From Taudactylus pleione (lineage: Eukaryota; Chordata; Amphibia; Anura; Myobatrachidae), in contig JAUIMM010000574.1 of assembly GCA_031769625.1 (NCBI GenBank), forward strand, positions 2,232,001-2,296,000: a stretch of 64,000 bases of DNA. The letters are read 5' to 3'. A model generated the notes under the pieces. It saw nothing but the letters and a program-made list of their open reading frames with translations. It was not told where the DNA came from and searched no databases. The position numbers were made by a program, and so were the translations under genes. This document shows, piece after piece, positions 1 through 18,100 of the stretch. How positions within the stretch are numbered: position 1 is the first letter of the stretch; every line of letters starts with the position of its first letter.

Positions 1-2330
1 GCACAGCCACCACATCTATCACATACTGTACCTGCACAGTCACCACAGCTATCACTTACTGTACCTGCACAGTCGTCACATCTATCACCTACTGTACATG
101 CACAGTCACCACTTCTATCACATACTTTACATGCACAGTCACCACATCTATCACATACTGTACCTGCACAGCCACCACATCTATCACATACTGTAAATGC
201 ACAGTCACCACAGCTATCACTTACTGTACATGCACAGTCACCACATCTATCACATACTGTACCTGCACAGTCACCACATCTATCACATACTGTACATACA
301 CAGTCACCACAGCTATCACTTACTGTACCTGCACAGTCACCACAGCTATCACATACTGTACCTGCGCAGCCACCACATCTATCACCTACTGTACATGCAC
401 AGTCACCACATCTATCACATACTGTACATGCGCAGTCACCACAGCTATCACATACTGTACATGCGCAGTCACCACAGCTATCACTTACTGTACATGCACA
501 GTCACCACAGCTATCACATACTGTACCTGCGCAGCCACCACATCTATCACATACTGTACCTGCGCAGTCACCACATCTATCACATACTGTACATGCGCAG
601 TCACCACATCTATCACATACTGTACATGCACAGTCACAACACCTATCACCTACTGTACATGCACAGTCACCACATCTATCACCTACTGTACATGCACAGT
701 CACCACACCTATCACATACTGTACATGCACAGTCACCACACCTATCACATACTGTACATACACAGTCACCACATCTATCACATACTGTACCTGCACAGTC
801 ACCACATCTATGACATACTGTACATGCACAGTCAACACATCTATCACATACTGTACATGCACAGTCACCACATCTATCACATACTGTACATGCACAGTCA
901 CCACAGCTATCACACACTGTACATGCACAGTCACCACAGCTATCACTTACTGTACATGCACAGTCACCACAGCTATCACACACTGTACATGCACAGTCAC
1001 CACAGCTATCACACACTGTACCTACACAGTCACCACATCTATCACATACTGTACCTGCACAGCCACCACATCTATCACATACTGTACATGCAGAGTCACC
1101 ACAGCTATCACATACTGTACCTGCACAGCCACCACATCTATCACATACTGCACATGAACAGTCAACACATCTATCACATACTGCACATGTACAGTCACCA
1201 CAGCTATCACATACTGCACATGCACAGTCAACACATCTATCACATACTGTACATGCACAGTCACCACATCTATCACTTACTGTACATGCACAGTCACCAC
1301 AGCTATCACACACTGTACATGCACAGTCACCACAGCTATCACACACTGTACATGCACAGTCACCACATCTATCACATACTGTACCTGCACAGCCACCACA
1401 TCTATCACATACTGTACATGCAGAGTCACCACAGCTATCACATACTGTACATGCACAGCCACCACATCTATCACATACTGTACATGCACAGTCACCACAG
1501 CTATCACTTACTGTACCTGCACAGTCGTCACATCTATCACCTACTGTACATGCACAGTCACCACTTCTATCACATACTTTACATGCACAGTCACCACATC
1601 TATCACATACTGTACCTGCACAGCCACCACATCTATCACATACTGTACATGCACAGTCACCACAGCTATCACTTACTGTACCTGCACAGTCGTCACATCT
1701 ATCACCTACTGTACATGCACAGTCACCACTTCTATCACATACTGTACATGCACAGTCACCACATCTATCACATACTGTACATGCACAGTCACCGCATCTA
1801 TCACCTACAGTACATGCACAGTCACCACAGCTATCACATACTGTACATGCACAGTCACCACAGCTATCACTTACTGTACCTGCACAGTCGTCACATCTAT
1901 CACCTACTGTACATGCACAGTCACCACTTCTATCACATACTTTACATGCACAGTCACCACATCTATCACATACTGTACCTACACAGTCACCACAGCTATC
2001 ACATACTGTACCTGCACAGCCACCACATCTATCACATACTGTACCTGCACAGTCACCACAGCTATCACTTACTGTACCTGCACAGTCGTCACATCTATCA
2101 CCTACTGTACATACACAGTCAACACTTCTATCACATACTGTACATGCACAGTCACCACATCTATCACATACTGTACCTGCACAGTCACCACAGCTATCAC
2201 ATACTGTACATGCAGTTACCACAGCTATCACATACTGTACATGCACAGTCACCACATCTAACACATACTGTACATGCACAGTCTCCACAGCTATCACATA
2301 CTGTACATGCAGTCACCACAACTATCACAT
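1..2330. repeat. satellite sub-block with CpG-bearing monomer variants
   Basis: Monomers here include variants less common elsewhere: GCACAGCCACCAC, CTGCGCAGCC and CATGCGCAGTC (about 360-620), and CAGTCGTCACATC. The CGCAG and TCGTC changes introduce CpG into an otherwise CpG-free monomer. Within it lies a local higher-order repeat marked by AGTCGTCACATC at 1523, 1688, 1886 and 2084, spaced 165, 198 and 198 bp (5, 6 and 6 monomers). An earlier copy of the marker is at 71. Confidence 0.85.
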
Positions 2331-3379
2331 ACTGTACCTGCACAGTCACCACAGCTATCTCATACTGTACATGCAGTCACCACAGCTATCACATAGTGTA
2401 CTTGCACAGTCAACACATCTATCACATACTGTACATGTAAAGTCACCACAGCTATCACATACTGTACATGCAGTCACCACAGCTATCACATACTGTACAT
2501 GCACAATCACCACAGCTATCACATACTGTACCTGCACAGTCACCACAAATATCACATACTCCACCTGCACAGTCACCACATCTATCACATACTGTACATA
2601 CACAATCACCACAGCTATCACATACTGTATATACACAATCACCACAGCTATCACATACTGTACATGCACAGTCACCACATCTATCACATACTGTACATAC
2701 ACAATCACCACAGTCACCACAAATATCACATACTGTACCTGCACAGTCACCACATCTATCACATACTGTACATACAAAATCACCACAGCTATCACATACT
2801 GTACATACACAATCACCACAGCTATCACATACTGTACATACACATACACCACTCCTATCACATACTGTACATACACAATCACCACAGCTATCACATACTG
2901 TACTAGCACAGTCACCACATCTATCACATACTGTACATACACAATCACCACAGCTACTACATACTGTACCAGCACAGTCACCACAAATATCACATACTGT
3001 ACATGCACAGTCACCACATCTATCACATACTGTACATGCACAGTCACCACAACTATCACTTACTGTACATGCACAGTCACCACATCTATCACATACTGTA
3101 CATGCACAGTCACCACAAATATCACTTACTGTACATGCACAATCACCACAGCTATCACATACTGTACATGCACAATCACTACAACTATCACTTACTGTAC
3201 ATGCACAGTCACCACATCTATCACATACTGTACATGCACAGTCACCACAAATATCACATACTGTACATGCACAGTCACCACATCTATCACATACTGTACA
3301 TGCACAGTCACCACAACTATCACTTACTGTACATGCACAGTCACCACAACTATCACTTACTGTACATGCACAGTCACCA

Positions 3380-4070
3380 CAACTATCACATACTGTACAT
3401 ACACAATCACCCCATCTATCACATACTGTACATACACAGTCACCACATGTATCACATACTGTACATGCACAGTCACCACAAATATCACATACTCTACCTG
3501 CACAGTCACCACATCTATCACATACTGTACATACACAATCACCACAGCTGTCACATACTGTACATACACAATCACCACAGCTACTACATACTGTACCTGC
3601 ACAGTCACCACATCTATCACATACTGTACATACACAATCACCACATCTATCACATACTGTACATGCACAGTCACCACATCTATCACATACTGTACATGCA
3701 CAGTCACCACAAATATCACATACTGTACATGCACAGTCACCACATCTATCACATATTGTACATGCACAGTCACCACAACTATCACTTACTGTACATGCAC
3801 AGTCACCACAACTATCACATACTGTACATACACAATCACCCCATCTATCACATACTGTACATACACAGTCACCACATGTATCACATACTGTACATGCACA
3901 GTCACCACAAATATCACATACTCTACCTGCACAGTCACCACATCTATCACATACTGTACATACACAATCACCACAGCTGTCACATACTGTACATACACAA
4001 TCACCACAGCTACTACATACTGTACCTGCACAGTCACCACATCTATCACATACTGTACCTACACAATCAC
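3380..4070. repeat. 429-bp (13-monomer) local higher-order repeat
   Basis: The rare variant CACCCCATCTATC occurs at about 3408 and again 429 bp later, followed both times by the same ordered variants (CACATGTATCAC, AAATATCACATACTC, CAGCTGTCAC, CAGCTACTAC). 429 is exactly 13 x 33, so the copies arose by duplication of whole monomers. Confidence 0.85.
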
Positions 4071-5246
4071 CACATCTATCACATACTGTACATACACAAT
4101 CACCACATCTATCACATACTGTACATGCACAGTCACCACATCTATCACATACTGTACCTGCACAGTCACCACATCTATCACATACTGTACATACTCAATC
4201 ACCACATCTATCACATACTGTACATACACAATCACCACATCTATCACATACTGTACATACACAGTCACCACATCTATCACATACTGTACATACACAATCA
4301 CCACATCTATCACATACTGTACATACACAGTCACCACAACTATCACATACTGTACATACACAGTCACCACATCTATCACATACTGTACATGCACAGTCAC
4401 CACATCTATCACTTACTGTACATGACCAGTCACCACATCTATCACATACTGTACATGCACAGTCATTACATCTATCACATACTGTACATACACAGTCACC
4501 ACTTCTATCACATACTGTACATGCACAGTCACCACATCTATCACTTACTGTACATGACCAGTCACCACATCTATCACTTACTGTACATGACCAGTCACCA
4601 CATCTATCACATACTGTACATACACAATCACCACAGCTATTACATACTGTACCAGCACAGTCTCCACAAATATCACATACTGTACATACACAGTCACCAC
4701 ATCTATCACCTACTGTACATACACAGTCACCACATCTATCACCAACTGTACATGCAGTCACCACAGCTATCACATACTGTACATGCACAGTCACCACAAC
4801 TACCACTTACTGCACATGCACAGTCACCACATCTATCACATACTGTACATACACAGTCACCACAGCTACCACCTACTGTACATGCACAGTCACCACAGCT
4901 ATCACCTACTGTACATACACAGTCACCACATATATCACACATTGTACATGCACAGTCACCACAGCTATCATGTACTGTACATGCACAGTCACCACAACTA
5001 TCACATACTGTACATACACAGTCACCACAGCTATCACACACTGTACCTGCACAGTCACCACAACTATCACATACTGTACCTGCACAGTCACCACATCTAT
5101 CACATACTGTACATGCAGTCACCACAGCTATCACATACTGTACCTGCACAGTCACCACAGCTATCACATACTGTACATGCACAGTCACCACTCCTATCAC
5201 ATACTGTACCTGCACAGTCACCACAACTATCACTTACTGTACATGC

Positions 5247-8200
5247 ACTTTCACCACAGCAATCACATACTGTACATGCAGTCACCACAGCTATCACATA
5301 CTGTACATACACAATCACCACAGCTATCACATACTGTACATGCACAGTCACCACAGCTAGCACATACTGTACATACACAATCACCACAGCTATCACATAC
5401 TGTACCACCACAGTCACCACATCTATCACATACTGTACATACACAATCACCACAACTATCACATACTGTACATGCACAATCACCACAGCTACTACATACT
5501 GTACCAGCACAGTCACCACAGCTATCACATACTGTACATACACAGTCACCACATCTATCACCTACTGTACCTGCACAGTCACCACAACTATCACCTACTG
5601 TACATGCACAGTCACCACAGCTATCACATACTGTACATGCACAGTCACCACAAACATCACATACTGTACATGCACAGTCACCACAAATATCACATACTGT
5701 ACCTGCACAGTCACCACATCTATCACATACTGTACATACACAATCACCACAGCTATCACATACTGTACATGCACAGTCACCACACCTATCACATACTGTA
5801 CATGCACAGTCACCACATCTATCACATACTGTACATACACAGTCACCACAACTATCACATACTGTACATGCACAGTCACCACAGCTATCACATACTGTAC
5901 ATACACAATCACCACATCTATCACATACTGTACCTGCACAGTCACCACATCTATCACATACTGTACATACACAGTCACCACAACTATCACATACTGTACA
6001 TACACAGTCACCACATCTATCACATACTGTACATACACAGTCACCACATCTATCACCTACTGTACATGCACAGTCACCACATCTATCACCTACTGTACAT
6101 GACCAGTCACCACATCTATCACCTACTGTACATGCACAGTCACCACAGCTATCACATACTGTACCTGCACAGTCACCACAAATATCACATACTCTACCTG
6201 CACAGTCACCACATCTATCACATACTGTACATACACAATCACCACAGCTATCACATACTGTACATACACAATCACCACAGCTATCACATACTGTACATGC
6301 ACAGTCACCACATCTATCACATACTGTACATACACAATCACCACAGTCACCACAAATATCACATACTGTACCTGCACAGTCACCACATCTATCACATACT
6401 GTACATACAAAATCACCACAGCTATCACATACTGTACATACACAATCACCACAGCTATCACATACTGTACCACCACAGTCACCACAAATATCACATACTG
6501 TACCTACACAGTCACCACAACTATCACCTACTGTACATACACAGTCACCACATCTATCACCAACTGTACATGCAGTCACCACATCTATCACCAACTGTAC
6601 ATGCAGTCACCACAGCTATCACATACTGTACCTACACAGTCACTACAGCTATCACCTACTGTACATACACAGTCACCACAACTATCACATACTGCACATG
6701 CACAGTCACCACATCTATCACATACTGTACCTACACAATCACTACAGATATCACATACTGTACATGCACATTCACCACATCTATCACCTACTGTACATGC
6801 ACAGTCACCACATCTATCACCTACTGTACACGCACAGTCACCACAGCTATCACCTACTGTACATGCACAGTCACCACATCTATCACATACTGTACATGCA
6901 CAGTCACCACATCTATCACATACTGTACATGCACAGTCACCACAACGATCACATACTGTACATTCACAGTCATCACATCTATCACATACTGTACATACAC
7001 AGTCACCACAGCTATCACATACTGTACATGCACAGTCAGCACATCTATCACATACTGTACATGCACAGTCACCACAACTATCACATACTGTACATGCACA
7101 GTCACCACATCTATCACATATTGTACATGCACAGTCACCACAGCTATCACATACTGTACATGCACAGTCACCACTTCTATCACATACTGTACATAGACAG
7201 TCACCACAGCTATCACATACAGTACATACACAGTCACCATAGCTATCACCTACTGTACCTGCACAGTCACCACAACTATCACATACTGTACATGCACAGT
7301 CACCACAGCTATCACCTACTGTACATGCACAGTCACCACAGCTACCACATACTGCACATGCACAGTCACCACAACTATCACATACTGTACATACACAGTC
7401 ACCACATTTATCACCTACTGTACCTGCACAGTCATCACATCTATCACCTACTGTACATACACAGTCATCACATCTATCACATACTGTACATACACAGTCA
7501 CCACAGCTATCACATACTGTACATGCACAGTCAGCACATCTATCACATACTGTACATGCACAGTCACCACATCTATCACATATTGTACATGCACAGTCAC
7601 CACAGCTATCACATACTGTACATGCACAGTCACCACTTCTATCACAAACTGTACATGCACAGTCACCACATCTATCACATACAGTACATACACAGTCACC
7701 CTAGCTATCACCTACTGTACCTGCACAGTCACCACAACTATCACATACTGTACATGCACAGTCACCACAGCTATCACCTACTGTACATGCACAGTAACCA
7801 CAGCTACCACATACTGCACATGCACAGTCACCACAACTATCACATACTGTACCTACACAGTCACCACATTTATCACCTACTGTACCTGCACAGTCATCAC
7901 ATCTATCACCTACTGTACATACACAGTCACCACAGCTATCACATACTGTACCTACACAGTCACCACAGCTATCACATACTGTACCTACACAGTCACCACA
8001 TCTATCACATACTGTACATGCACAGTCACCACATCTATCACATACTGTACATACACAGTCACCACATCTATCTCCTACTGTACATACACAGTCACCACAT
8101 CTATCACATTCTGTACATGCAGTCACCACATCTATCACATACTGTACATGCACAGTCACCACAACTATCACATACTGTACTTACACAGTCACCACAGCTA

Positions 8201-10949
8201 TCACACACTGTACCTGCACAGTCACCACAGCTATCACATACTGTACATGCACAGTCACCACAGCTATCACATACTGTACCTGCACAGTCACCACAGCTAT
8301 CACATACTGTACATGCACAGTCACCACAGCTATCACATACTGTACCTGCACAGTCACCACAGCTATCACATACTTTACATACACAGTCACCACAGCTATC
8401 ACATACTGAACATGCACAGTCACCACAACTATCACATACTGTACATACACAGTCACCACATCTATCACCTACTGTACATGCACAGTCACCACATCTATCA
8501 CATACTGTACATGCACAGTCACCACAACTATCACATACTGTACATACACAGTCACCACAACTATCACATACTGTACATACACAGTCACCACAACTATCAC
8601 ATACTGTACATGCACAGTCACCACAGCTATCACACACTGTACATACACAGTCACCACAACTATCACATACTGTACATACACAGTCACCACAGCTATCACA
8701 TACTGTACATACACAGTCACCACAACTATCACATACTGTACATACACAGTCACCACAGCTATCACACACTGTACATACACAGTCACCACAACTATCACAT
8801 ACTGTACATGCACAGTCACCACAGCTATCACATACTGTACATACACAGTCACCACATCTATCACATACTGTACCTGCACAGTCACCACATCTATCACATA
8901 CTGTACATACACAGTCACCACAACTGTCACATTCTGTACATGCAGTCACCACATCTATCACATACTGTACCTGCACAGTCACCACATCTATCACATACTG
9001 TACATGCACAGTCACCACATCTATCACATACTGTACATGCACAGTCACCACATCTATCACATACTGTACCTGCACAGTCACCACATCTATCACATACTGT
9101 ACCTGCACAGTCACCACATCTATCACATACTGTACATACACAGTCACCACAACTATCACATACTGTACATGCACAGTCACCACAGCTATCACATACTGTA
9201 CATGCACAGTCACCACATCTATCACATACTGTACCTGCACAGTCACCACATCTATCACATACTGTACATACACAGTCACCACATCTATCACATTCTGTAC
9301 ATGCAGTCACCACATCTATCACATACTGTACATGCAGTCACCACAGCTATCACATTCTGTACCTGCACAGTCACCACATCTATCACATTCTGTACATGCA
9401 CAGTCACCACATCTATCACATACTGTACATGCACAGTCACCACAGCTATCACATACTGTACATACACAGTCACCACATCTATCACATTCTGTACATGCAC
9501 AGTCACCACATATATCACATACTGTACCTGCACAGTCACCACAGCTATCACATACTGTACATACACAGTCACCACATCTATCACATACTGTACATGCACA
9601 GTCACCACATATATCACATACTGTACATGCACAGTCACCACAGCTATCACATACTGTACATACACAGTCACCACATCTATCACATTCTGTACATGCACAG
9701 TCACCACATATATCACATTCTGTACCTGCACAGTCACCACAGCTATCACATACTGTACATACACAGTCACCACATCTATCACATTCTGTACATGCACAGT
9801 CACCACATCTATCACATACTGTACCTGCACAGTCACCACAGCTATCACATACTGTACCTGCACAGTCACCACATCTATCACATTCTGTACATGCACAGTC
9901 ACCACATCTATCACATACTGCAAATGCACAGTCACCACATATATCACATACTGTACATGTACAGTCACCACAGCTATCACATACTGTACCTTCACAGTCA
10001 CCACATCTGTCACATACTGTACATGCACAGTCACCACAACTATCACATACTATACATGCTCAGTTACCACATCTGTCACATACTGTACATACACAGTCAC
10101 CACAACTATCACATACTGTACATACACAGTCACCACAGCTATCACATACTGTACATGCACAGTCACCACAACTATCACATACTGTACATACACAGTCACC
10201 ACAACTATCACATACTGTACATACACAGTCACCACAACTATCACAAACTGTACATACACAGTCACCACAGCTATCACACACTGTACATGCACAGTCACCA
10301 CATCTATCACATACTGTACATGCACAGTCACTACAACTATCACATACTGTACATGCACAGTCACCACAGCTATCACATACTGTACATACACAATCACCAC
10401 ATCTATCACATACTGTACCTGCACAGTCACCACATCTATCACATACTGTACATACACAGTCACCACATCTATCACATACTGTACATGCACAGTCACCACA
10501 TCTATCACTTACTGTACATGACTAGTCACCACATCTATCACATACTGTACATGCACAGTCACCACAGCTATCACATACTGTACATACACAGTCATTACAT
10601 CTATCACATAGTGTACATACACAATCACCACAGCTATTACATACTGTACCAGCACAGTCACCACAAATATCACATACTGTACATGCACAGTCACCACAAC
10701 TATCACATACTGTACATACACAGTCACCACAGCTATCACACACTGTACCTGCACAGTCACCACAACTATCACATACTGTACCTGCACAGTCACCACATCT
10801 ATCACATACTGTACATGCAGTCACCACAGCTATCACATACTGTACCTGCACAGTCACCACAGCTATCACATACTGTACATGCACAGTCACCACTCCTATC
10901 ACATACTGTACCTGCACAGTCACCACAACTATCACTTACTGTACATGCA
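5247..10949. repeat. satellite macro-repeat, copy 1 (5703 bp)
   Basis: It is bounded by the marker CTTTCACCACAGCAATC at 5247 and its next occurrence at 10950. It carries the same ordered landmarks as the following macro-repeats: CATTCTGTACATGCAGTC near 8934, TATACATGCTCAGTTACC at 10051 and ACTAGTCACC at 10521. It is longer than the later copies and contains an extra internal duplication, seen as the variant CACC(A/C)TAGCTATC near 7226 and 7688, 462 bp or 14 monomers apart. Confidence 0.8.
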
Positions 10950-13900
10950 CTTTCACCACAGCAATCACATACTGTACATGCAGTCACCACAGCTATCACA
11001 TACTGTACATACACAATCACCACAGCTATCACATACTGTACATGCACAGTCACCACAGCTATCACATACTGTACATACACAATCACCACAGCTATCACAT
11101 ACTGTACATACACAATCACCACAGCTATCACATACTGTACCACCACAGTCACCACATCTATCACATACTGTACATACACAATCACCACAACTATCACATA
11201 CTGTACATGCACAATCACCACAGCTACTACATACTGTACCAGCACAGTCACCACAGCTATCACATACTGTACCTGCACAGTCACCACAACTATCACCTAC
11301 TGTACATGCACAGTCACCACAGCTATCACATACTGTACATGCACAGTCACCACAAATATCACATACTGTACATGCACAGTCACCACAAATATCACATACT
11401 GTACCTGCACAGTCACCACATCTATCACATACTGTACATACACAATCACCACAGCTATCACATACTGTACATGCACAGTCACCACACCTATCACATACTG
11501 TACATGCACAGTCACCACATCTATCACATACTGTACATACACAGTCACCACAACTATCACATACTGTACATGCACAGTCACCACAGCTATCACAAACTGT
11601 ACATGCACAATCACCACATCTATCACATACTGTACCTGCACAGTCAACACATCTATCACATACTGTACATACACAGTCACCACAACTATCACATACTGTA
11701 CATACACAGTCACCACATCTATCACATACTGTACATACACAGTCACCACATCTATCACCTACTGTACATGCACAGTCACCACATCTATCACCTACTGTAC
11801 ATGCACAGTCACCACAGCTATCACATACTGTACCTGCACAGTCACCACAAATATCACATACTCTACCTGCACAGTCACCACATCTATCACATACTGTACA
11901 TACACAATCACCACAGCTATCACATACTGTACATGCACAGTCACCACATCTATCACATACTGTACATACACAATCACCAGTCACCACAAATATCACATAC
12001 TGTACCTGCACAGTCACCACATCTATCACATACTGTACATACAAAATCACCACAGCTATCACATACTGTACATACACAATCACCACAGCTATCACATACT
12101 GTACCACCACAGTCACCACAAATATCACATACTGTACCTACACAGTCACCACAACTATCACCTACTGTACATACACAGTCACCACATCTATCACCAACTG
12201 TACATGCAGTCACCACATCTATCACCAACTGTACATGCAGTCACCACAGCTATCACATACTGTACCTACACAGTCACTACAGCTATCACCTACTGTACAT
12301 ACACAGTCACCACAACTATCACATACTGTACCTACACAATCACTACAGATATCACATACTGTACATGCACAGTCACCACATCTATCACATACTGTACCTA
12401 CACAATCACTACAGATATCACATACTGTACATGCACATTCACCACATCTATCACCTACTGTACATGCACAGTCACCACATCTATCACCTACTGTACACGC
12501 ACAGTCACCACAGCTATCACATACTGTACCTGCACAGTCACCACAGCTATCACATACTGTACCTGCACAGTCACCACAGCTATCACATACTTTACATACA
12601 CAGTCACCACAGCTATCACATACTGAACATGCACAGTCACCACAACTATCACATACTGTACATACACAGTCACCACATCTATCACCTACTGTACATGCAC
12701 AGTCACCACATCTATCACATACTGTACATGCACAGTCACCACAACTATCACATACTGTACATACACAGTCACCACAACTATCACATACTGTACATACACA
12801 GTCACCACAACTATCACATACTGTACATGCACAGTCACCACAGCTATCACACACTGTACATACACAGTCACCACAACTATCACATACTGTACATACACAG
12901 TCACCACAGCTATCACATACTGTACATACACAGTCACCACAACTATCACATACTGTACATACACAGTCACCACAGCTATCACACACTGTACATACACAGT
13001 CACCACAACTATCACATACTGTACATGCACAGTCACCACAGCTATCACATACTGTACATACACAGTCACCACATCTATCACATACTGTACCTGCACAGTC
13101 ACCACATCTATCACATACTGTACATACACAGTCACCACAACTGTCACATTCTGTACATGCAGTCACCACATCTATCACATACTGTACCTGCACAGTCACC
13201 ACATCTATCACATACTGTACATGCACAGTCACCACATCTATCACATACTGTACATGCACAGTCACCACATCTATCACATACTGTACCTGCACAGTCACCA
13301 CATCTATCACATACTGTACCTGCACAGTCACCACATCTATCACATACTGTACATACACAGTCACCACAACTATCACATACTGTACATGCACAGTCACCAC
13401 AGCTATCACATACTGTACATGCACAGTCACCACATCTATCACATACTGTACCTGCACAGTCACCACATCTATCACATACTGTACATACACAGTCACCACA
13501 TCTATCACATTCTGTACATGCAGTCACCACATCTATCACATACTGTACATGCAGTCACCACAGCTATCACATTCTGTACCTGCACAGTCACCACATCTAT
13601 CACATTCTGTACATGCACAGTCACCACATCTATCACATACTGTACATGCACAGTCACCACAGCTATCACATACTGTACATACACAGTCACCACATCTATC
13701 ACATTCTGTACATGCACAGTCACCACATATATCACATACTGTACCTGCACAGTCACCACAGCTATCACATACTGTACATACACAGTCACCACATCTATCA
13801 CATACTGTACATGCACAGTCACCACATATATCACATACTGTACATGCACAGTCACCACAGCTATCACATACTGTACATACACAGTCACCACATCTATCAC

Positions 13901-15166
13901 ATTCTGTACATGCACAGTCACCACATATATCACATTCTGTACCTGCACAGTCACCACAGCTATCACATACTGTACATACACAGTCACCACATCTATCACA
14001 TTCTGTACCTGCACAGTCACCACATCTATCACATACTGTACCTGCACAGTCACCACAGCTATCACATACTGTACCTGCACAGTCACCACATCTATCACAT
14101 TCTGTACATGCACAGTCACCACATCTATCACATACTGCAAATGCACAGTCACCACATATATCACATACTGTACATGTACAGTCACCACAGCTATCACATA
14201 CTGTACCTTCACAGTCACCACATCTGTCACATACTGTACATGCACAGTCACCACAACTATCACATACTATACATGCTCAGTTACCACATCTGTCACATAC
14301 TGTACATACACAGTCACCACAACTATCACATACTGTACATACACAGTCACCACAGCTATCACATACTGTACATGCACAGTCACCACAACTATCACATACT
14401 GTACATACACAGTCACCACAACTATCACATACTGTACATACACAGTCACCACAACTATCACAAACTGTACATACACAGTCACCACAGCTATCACACACTG
14501 TACATGCACAGTCACCACATCTATCACATACTGTACATGCACAGTCACTACAACTATCACATACTGTACATGCACAGTCACCACAGCTATCACATACTGT
14601 ACATACACAATCACCACATCTATCACATACTGTACCTGCACAGTCACCACATCTATCACATACTGTACATACACAGTCACCACATCTATCACATACTGTA
14701 CATGCACAGTCACCACATCTATCACTTACTGTACATGACTAGTCACCACATCTATCACATACTGTACATGCACAGTCACCACAGCTATCACATACTGTAC
14801 ATACACAGTCATTACATCTATCACATAGTGTACATACACAATCACCACAGCTATTACATACTGTACCAGCACAGTCACCACAAATATCACATACTGTACA
14901 TGCACAGTCACCACAACTATCACATACTGTACATACACAGTCACCACAGCTATCACACACTGTACCTGCACAGTCACCACAACTATCACATACTGTACCT
15001 GCACAGTCACCACATCTATCACATACTGTACATGCAGTCACCACAGCTATCACATACTGTACCTGCACAGTCACCACAGCTATCACATACTGTACATGCA
15101 CAGTCACCACTCCTATCACATACTGTACCTGCACAGTCACCACAACTATCACTTACTGTACATGCA
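10950..15166. repeat. satellite macro-repeat, copy 2 (4217 bp)
   Basis: Three independent markers (CTTTCACCACAGCAATC, TATACATGCTCAGTTACC, ACTAGTCACC) all give a spacing of exactly 4217 bp. Long stretches are visually indistinguishable from the neighbouring copies. 4217 is not a multiple of 33 because the unit contains several 31-bp monomers and other small indels. Confidence 0.88.
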
Positions 15167-18100
15167 CTTTCACCACAGCAATCACATACTGTACATGCAG
15201 TCACCACAGCTATCACATACTGTACATACACAATCACCACAGCTATCACATACTGTACATGCACAGTCACCACAGCTATCACATACTGTACATACACAAT
15301 CACCACAGCTATCACATACTGTACATACACAATCACCACAGCTATCACATACTGTACCACCACAGTCACCACATCTATCACATACTGTACATACACAATC
15401 ACCACAACTATCACATACTGTACATGCACAATCACCACAGCTACTACATACTGTACCAGCACAGTCACCACAGCTATCACATACTGTACCTGCACAGTCA
15501 CCACAACTATCACCTACTGTACATGCACAGTCACCACAGCTATCACATACTGTACATGCACAGTCACCACAAATATCACATACTGTACATGCACAGTCAC
15601 CACAAATATCACATACTGTACCTGCACAGTCACCACATCTATCACATACTGTACATACACAATCACCACAGCTATCACATACTGTACATGCACAGTCACC
15701 ACACCTATCACATACTGTACATGCACAGTCACCACATCTATCACATACTGTACATACACAGTCACCACAACTATCACATACTGTACATGCACAGTCACCA
15801 CAGCTATCACAAACTGTACATGCACAATCACCACATCTATCACATACTGTACCTGCACAGTCAACACATCTATCACATACTGTACATACACAGTCACCAC
15901 AACTATCACATACTGTACATACACAGTCACCACATCTATCACATACTGTACATACACAGTCACCACATCTATCACCTACTGTACATGCACAGTCACCACA
16001 TCTATCACCTACTGTACATGACCAGTCACCACATCTATCACCTACTGTACATGCACAGTCACCACAGCTATCACATACTGTACCTGCACAGTCACCACAA
16101 ATATCACATACTCTACCTGCACAGTCAACACATCTATCACATACTGTACATACACAATCACCACAGCTATCACATACTGTACATGCACAGTCACCACATC
16201 TATCACATACTGTACATACACAATCACCACAGTCACCACAAATATCACATACTGTACCTGCACAGTCACCACATCTATCACATACTGTACATACAAAATC
16301 ACCACAGCTATCACATACTGTACATACACAATCACCACAGCTATCACATACTGTACCACCACAGTCACCACAAATATCACATACTGTACCTACACAGTCA
16401 CCACAACTATCACCTACTGTACATACACAGTCACCACATCTATCACCAACTGTACATGCAGTCACCACATCTATCACCAACTGTACATGCAGTCACCACA
16501 GCTATCACATACTGTACCTACACAGTCACTACAGCTATCACCTACTGTACATACACAGTCACCACAACTATCACATACTGTACCTACACAATCACTACAG
16601 ATATCACATACTGTACCTGCACAGTCACCACATCTATCACATACTGTACCTACACAATCACTACAGATATCACATACTGTACATGCACATTCACCACATC
16701 TATCACCTACTGTACATGCACAGTCACCACATCTATCACCTACTGTACACGCACAGTCACCACAGCTATCACCTACTGTACATCCACAGTCACCACATCT
16801 ATCACATACTGTACATGCACAGTCACCACATCTATCACATACTGTACATGCACAGTCACCACAATGATCACATATTGTACATTCACAGTCATCACATCTA
16901 TCACATACTGTACATGCACAGTCACCACATCTATCACATACTGTACATACACAGTCACCACATCTATCTCCTACTGTACATACACAGTCACCACATCTAT
17001 CACATTCTGTACATGCAGTCACCACATCTATCACATACTGTACATGCACAGTCACCACAACTATCACATACTGTACTTACACAGTCACCACAGCTATCAC
17101 ACACTGTACATGCACAGTCACCACAGCTATCACATACTGTACCTGCACAGTCACCACAGCTATCACATACTGTACCTGCACAGTCACCACAGCTATCACA
17201 TACTTTACATACACAGTCACCACAGCTATCACATACTGAACATGCACAGTCACCACAACTATCACATACTGTACATACACAGTCACCACATCTATCACCT
17301 ACTGTACATGCACAGTCACCACATCTATCACATACTGTACATGCACAGTCACCACAACTATCACATACTGTACATACACAGTCACCACAACTATCACATA
17401 CTGTACATACACAGTCACCACAACTATCACATACTGTACATGCACAGTCACCACAGCTATCACACACTGTACATGCACAGTCACCACAACTATCACATAC
17501 TGTACATACACAGTCACCACAGCTATCACATACTGTACATACACAGTCACCACAACTATCACATACTGTACATACACAGTCACCACAGCTATCACACACT
17601 GTACATACACAGTCACCACAACTATCACATACTGTACATGCACAATCACCACAGCTATCACATACTGTACATACACAGTCACCACATCTATCACATACTG
17701 TACCTGCACAGTCACCACATCTATCACATACTGTACATACACAGTCACCACAACTATCACATTCTGTACATGCAGTCACCACATCTATCACATACTGTAC
17801 CTGCACAGTCACCACATCTATCACATACTGTACATGCACAGTCACCACATCTATCACATACTGTACATGCACAGTCACCACATCTATCACATACTGTACC
17901 TGCACAGTCACCACATCTATCACATACTGTACATACACAGTCACCACAACTATCACATACTGTACATGCACAGTCACCACAGCTATCACATACTGTACCT
18001 ACACAGTCACCACATCTATCACATACTGTACCTGCACAGTCACCACATCTATCACATACTGTACATACACAGTCACCACATCTATCACATTCTGTACATG

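Noticed and set aside
2468..10525. A 2,685-codon plus-strand open frame with [11 protein letters not shown] / [11 protein letters not shown] repeats, and similar frames of 1,000-2,600 codons
   Set aside because: The satellite unit is a multiple of three without stops in five frames. Frames overlap on both strands and switch between three peptide repeats at 31-bp monomers, which no protein gene would tolerate.
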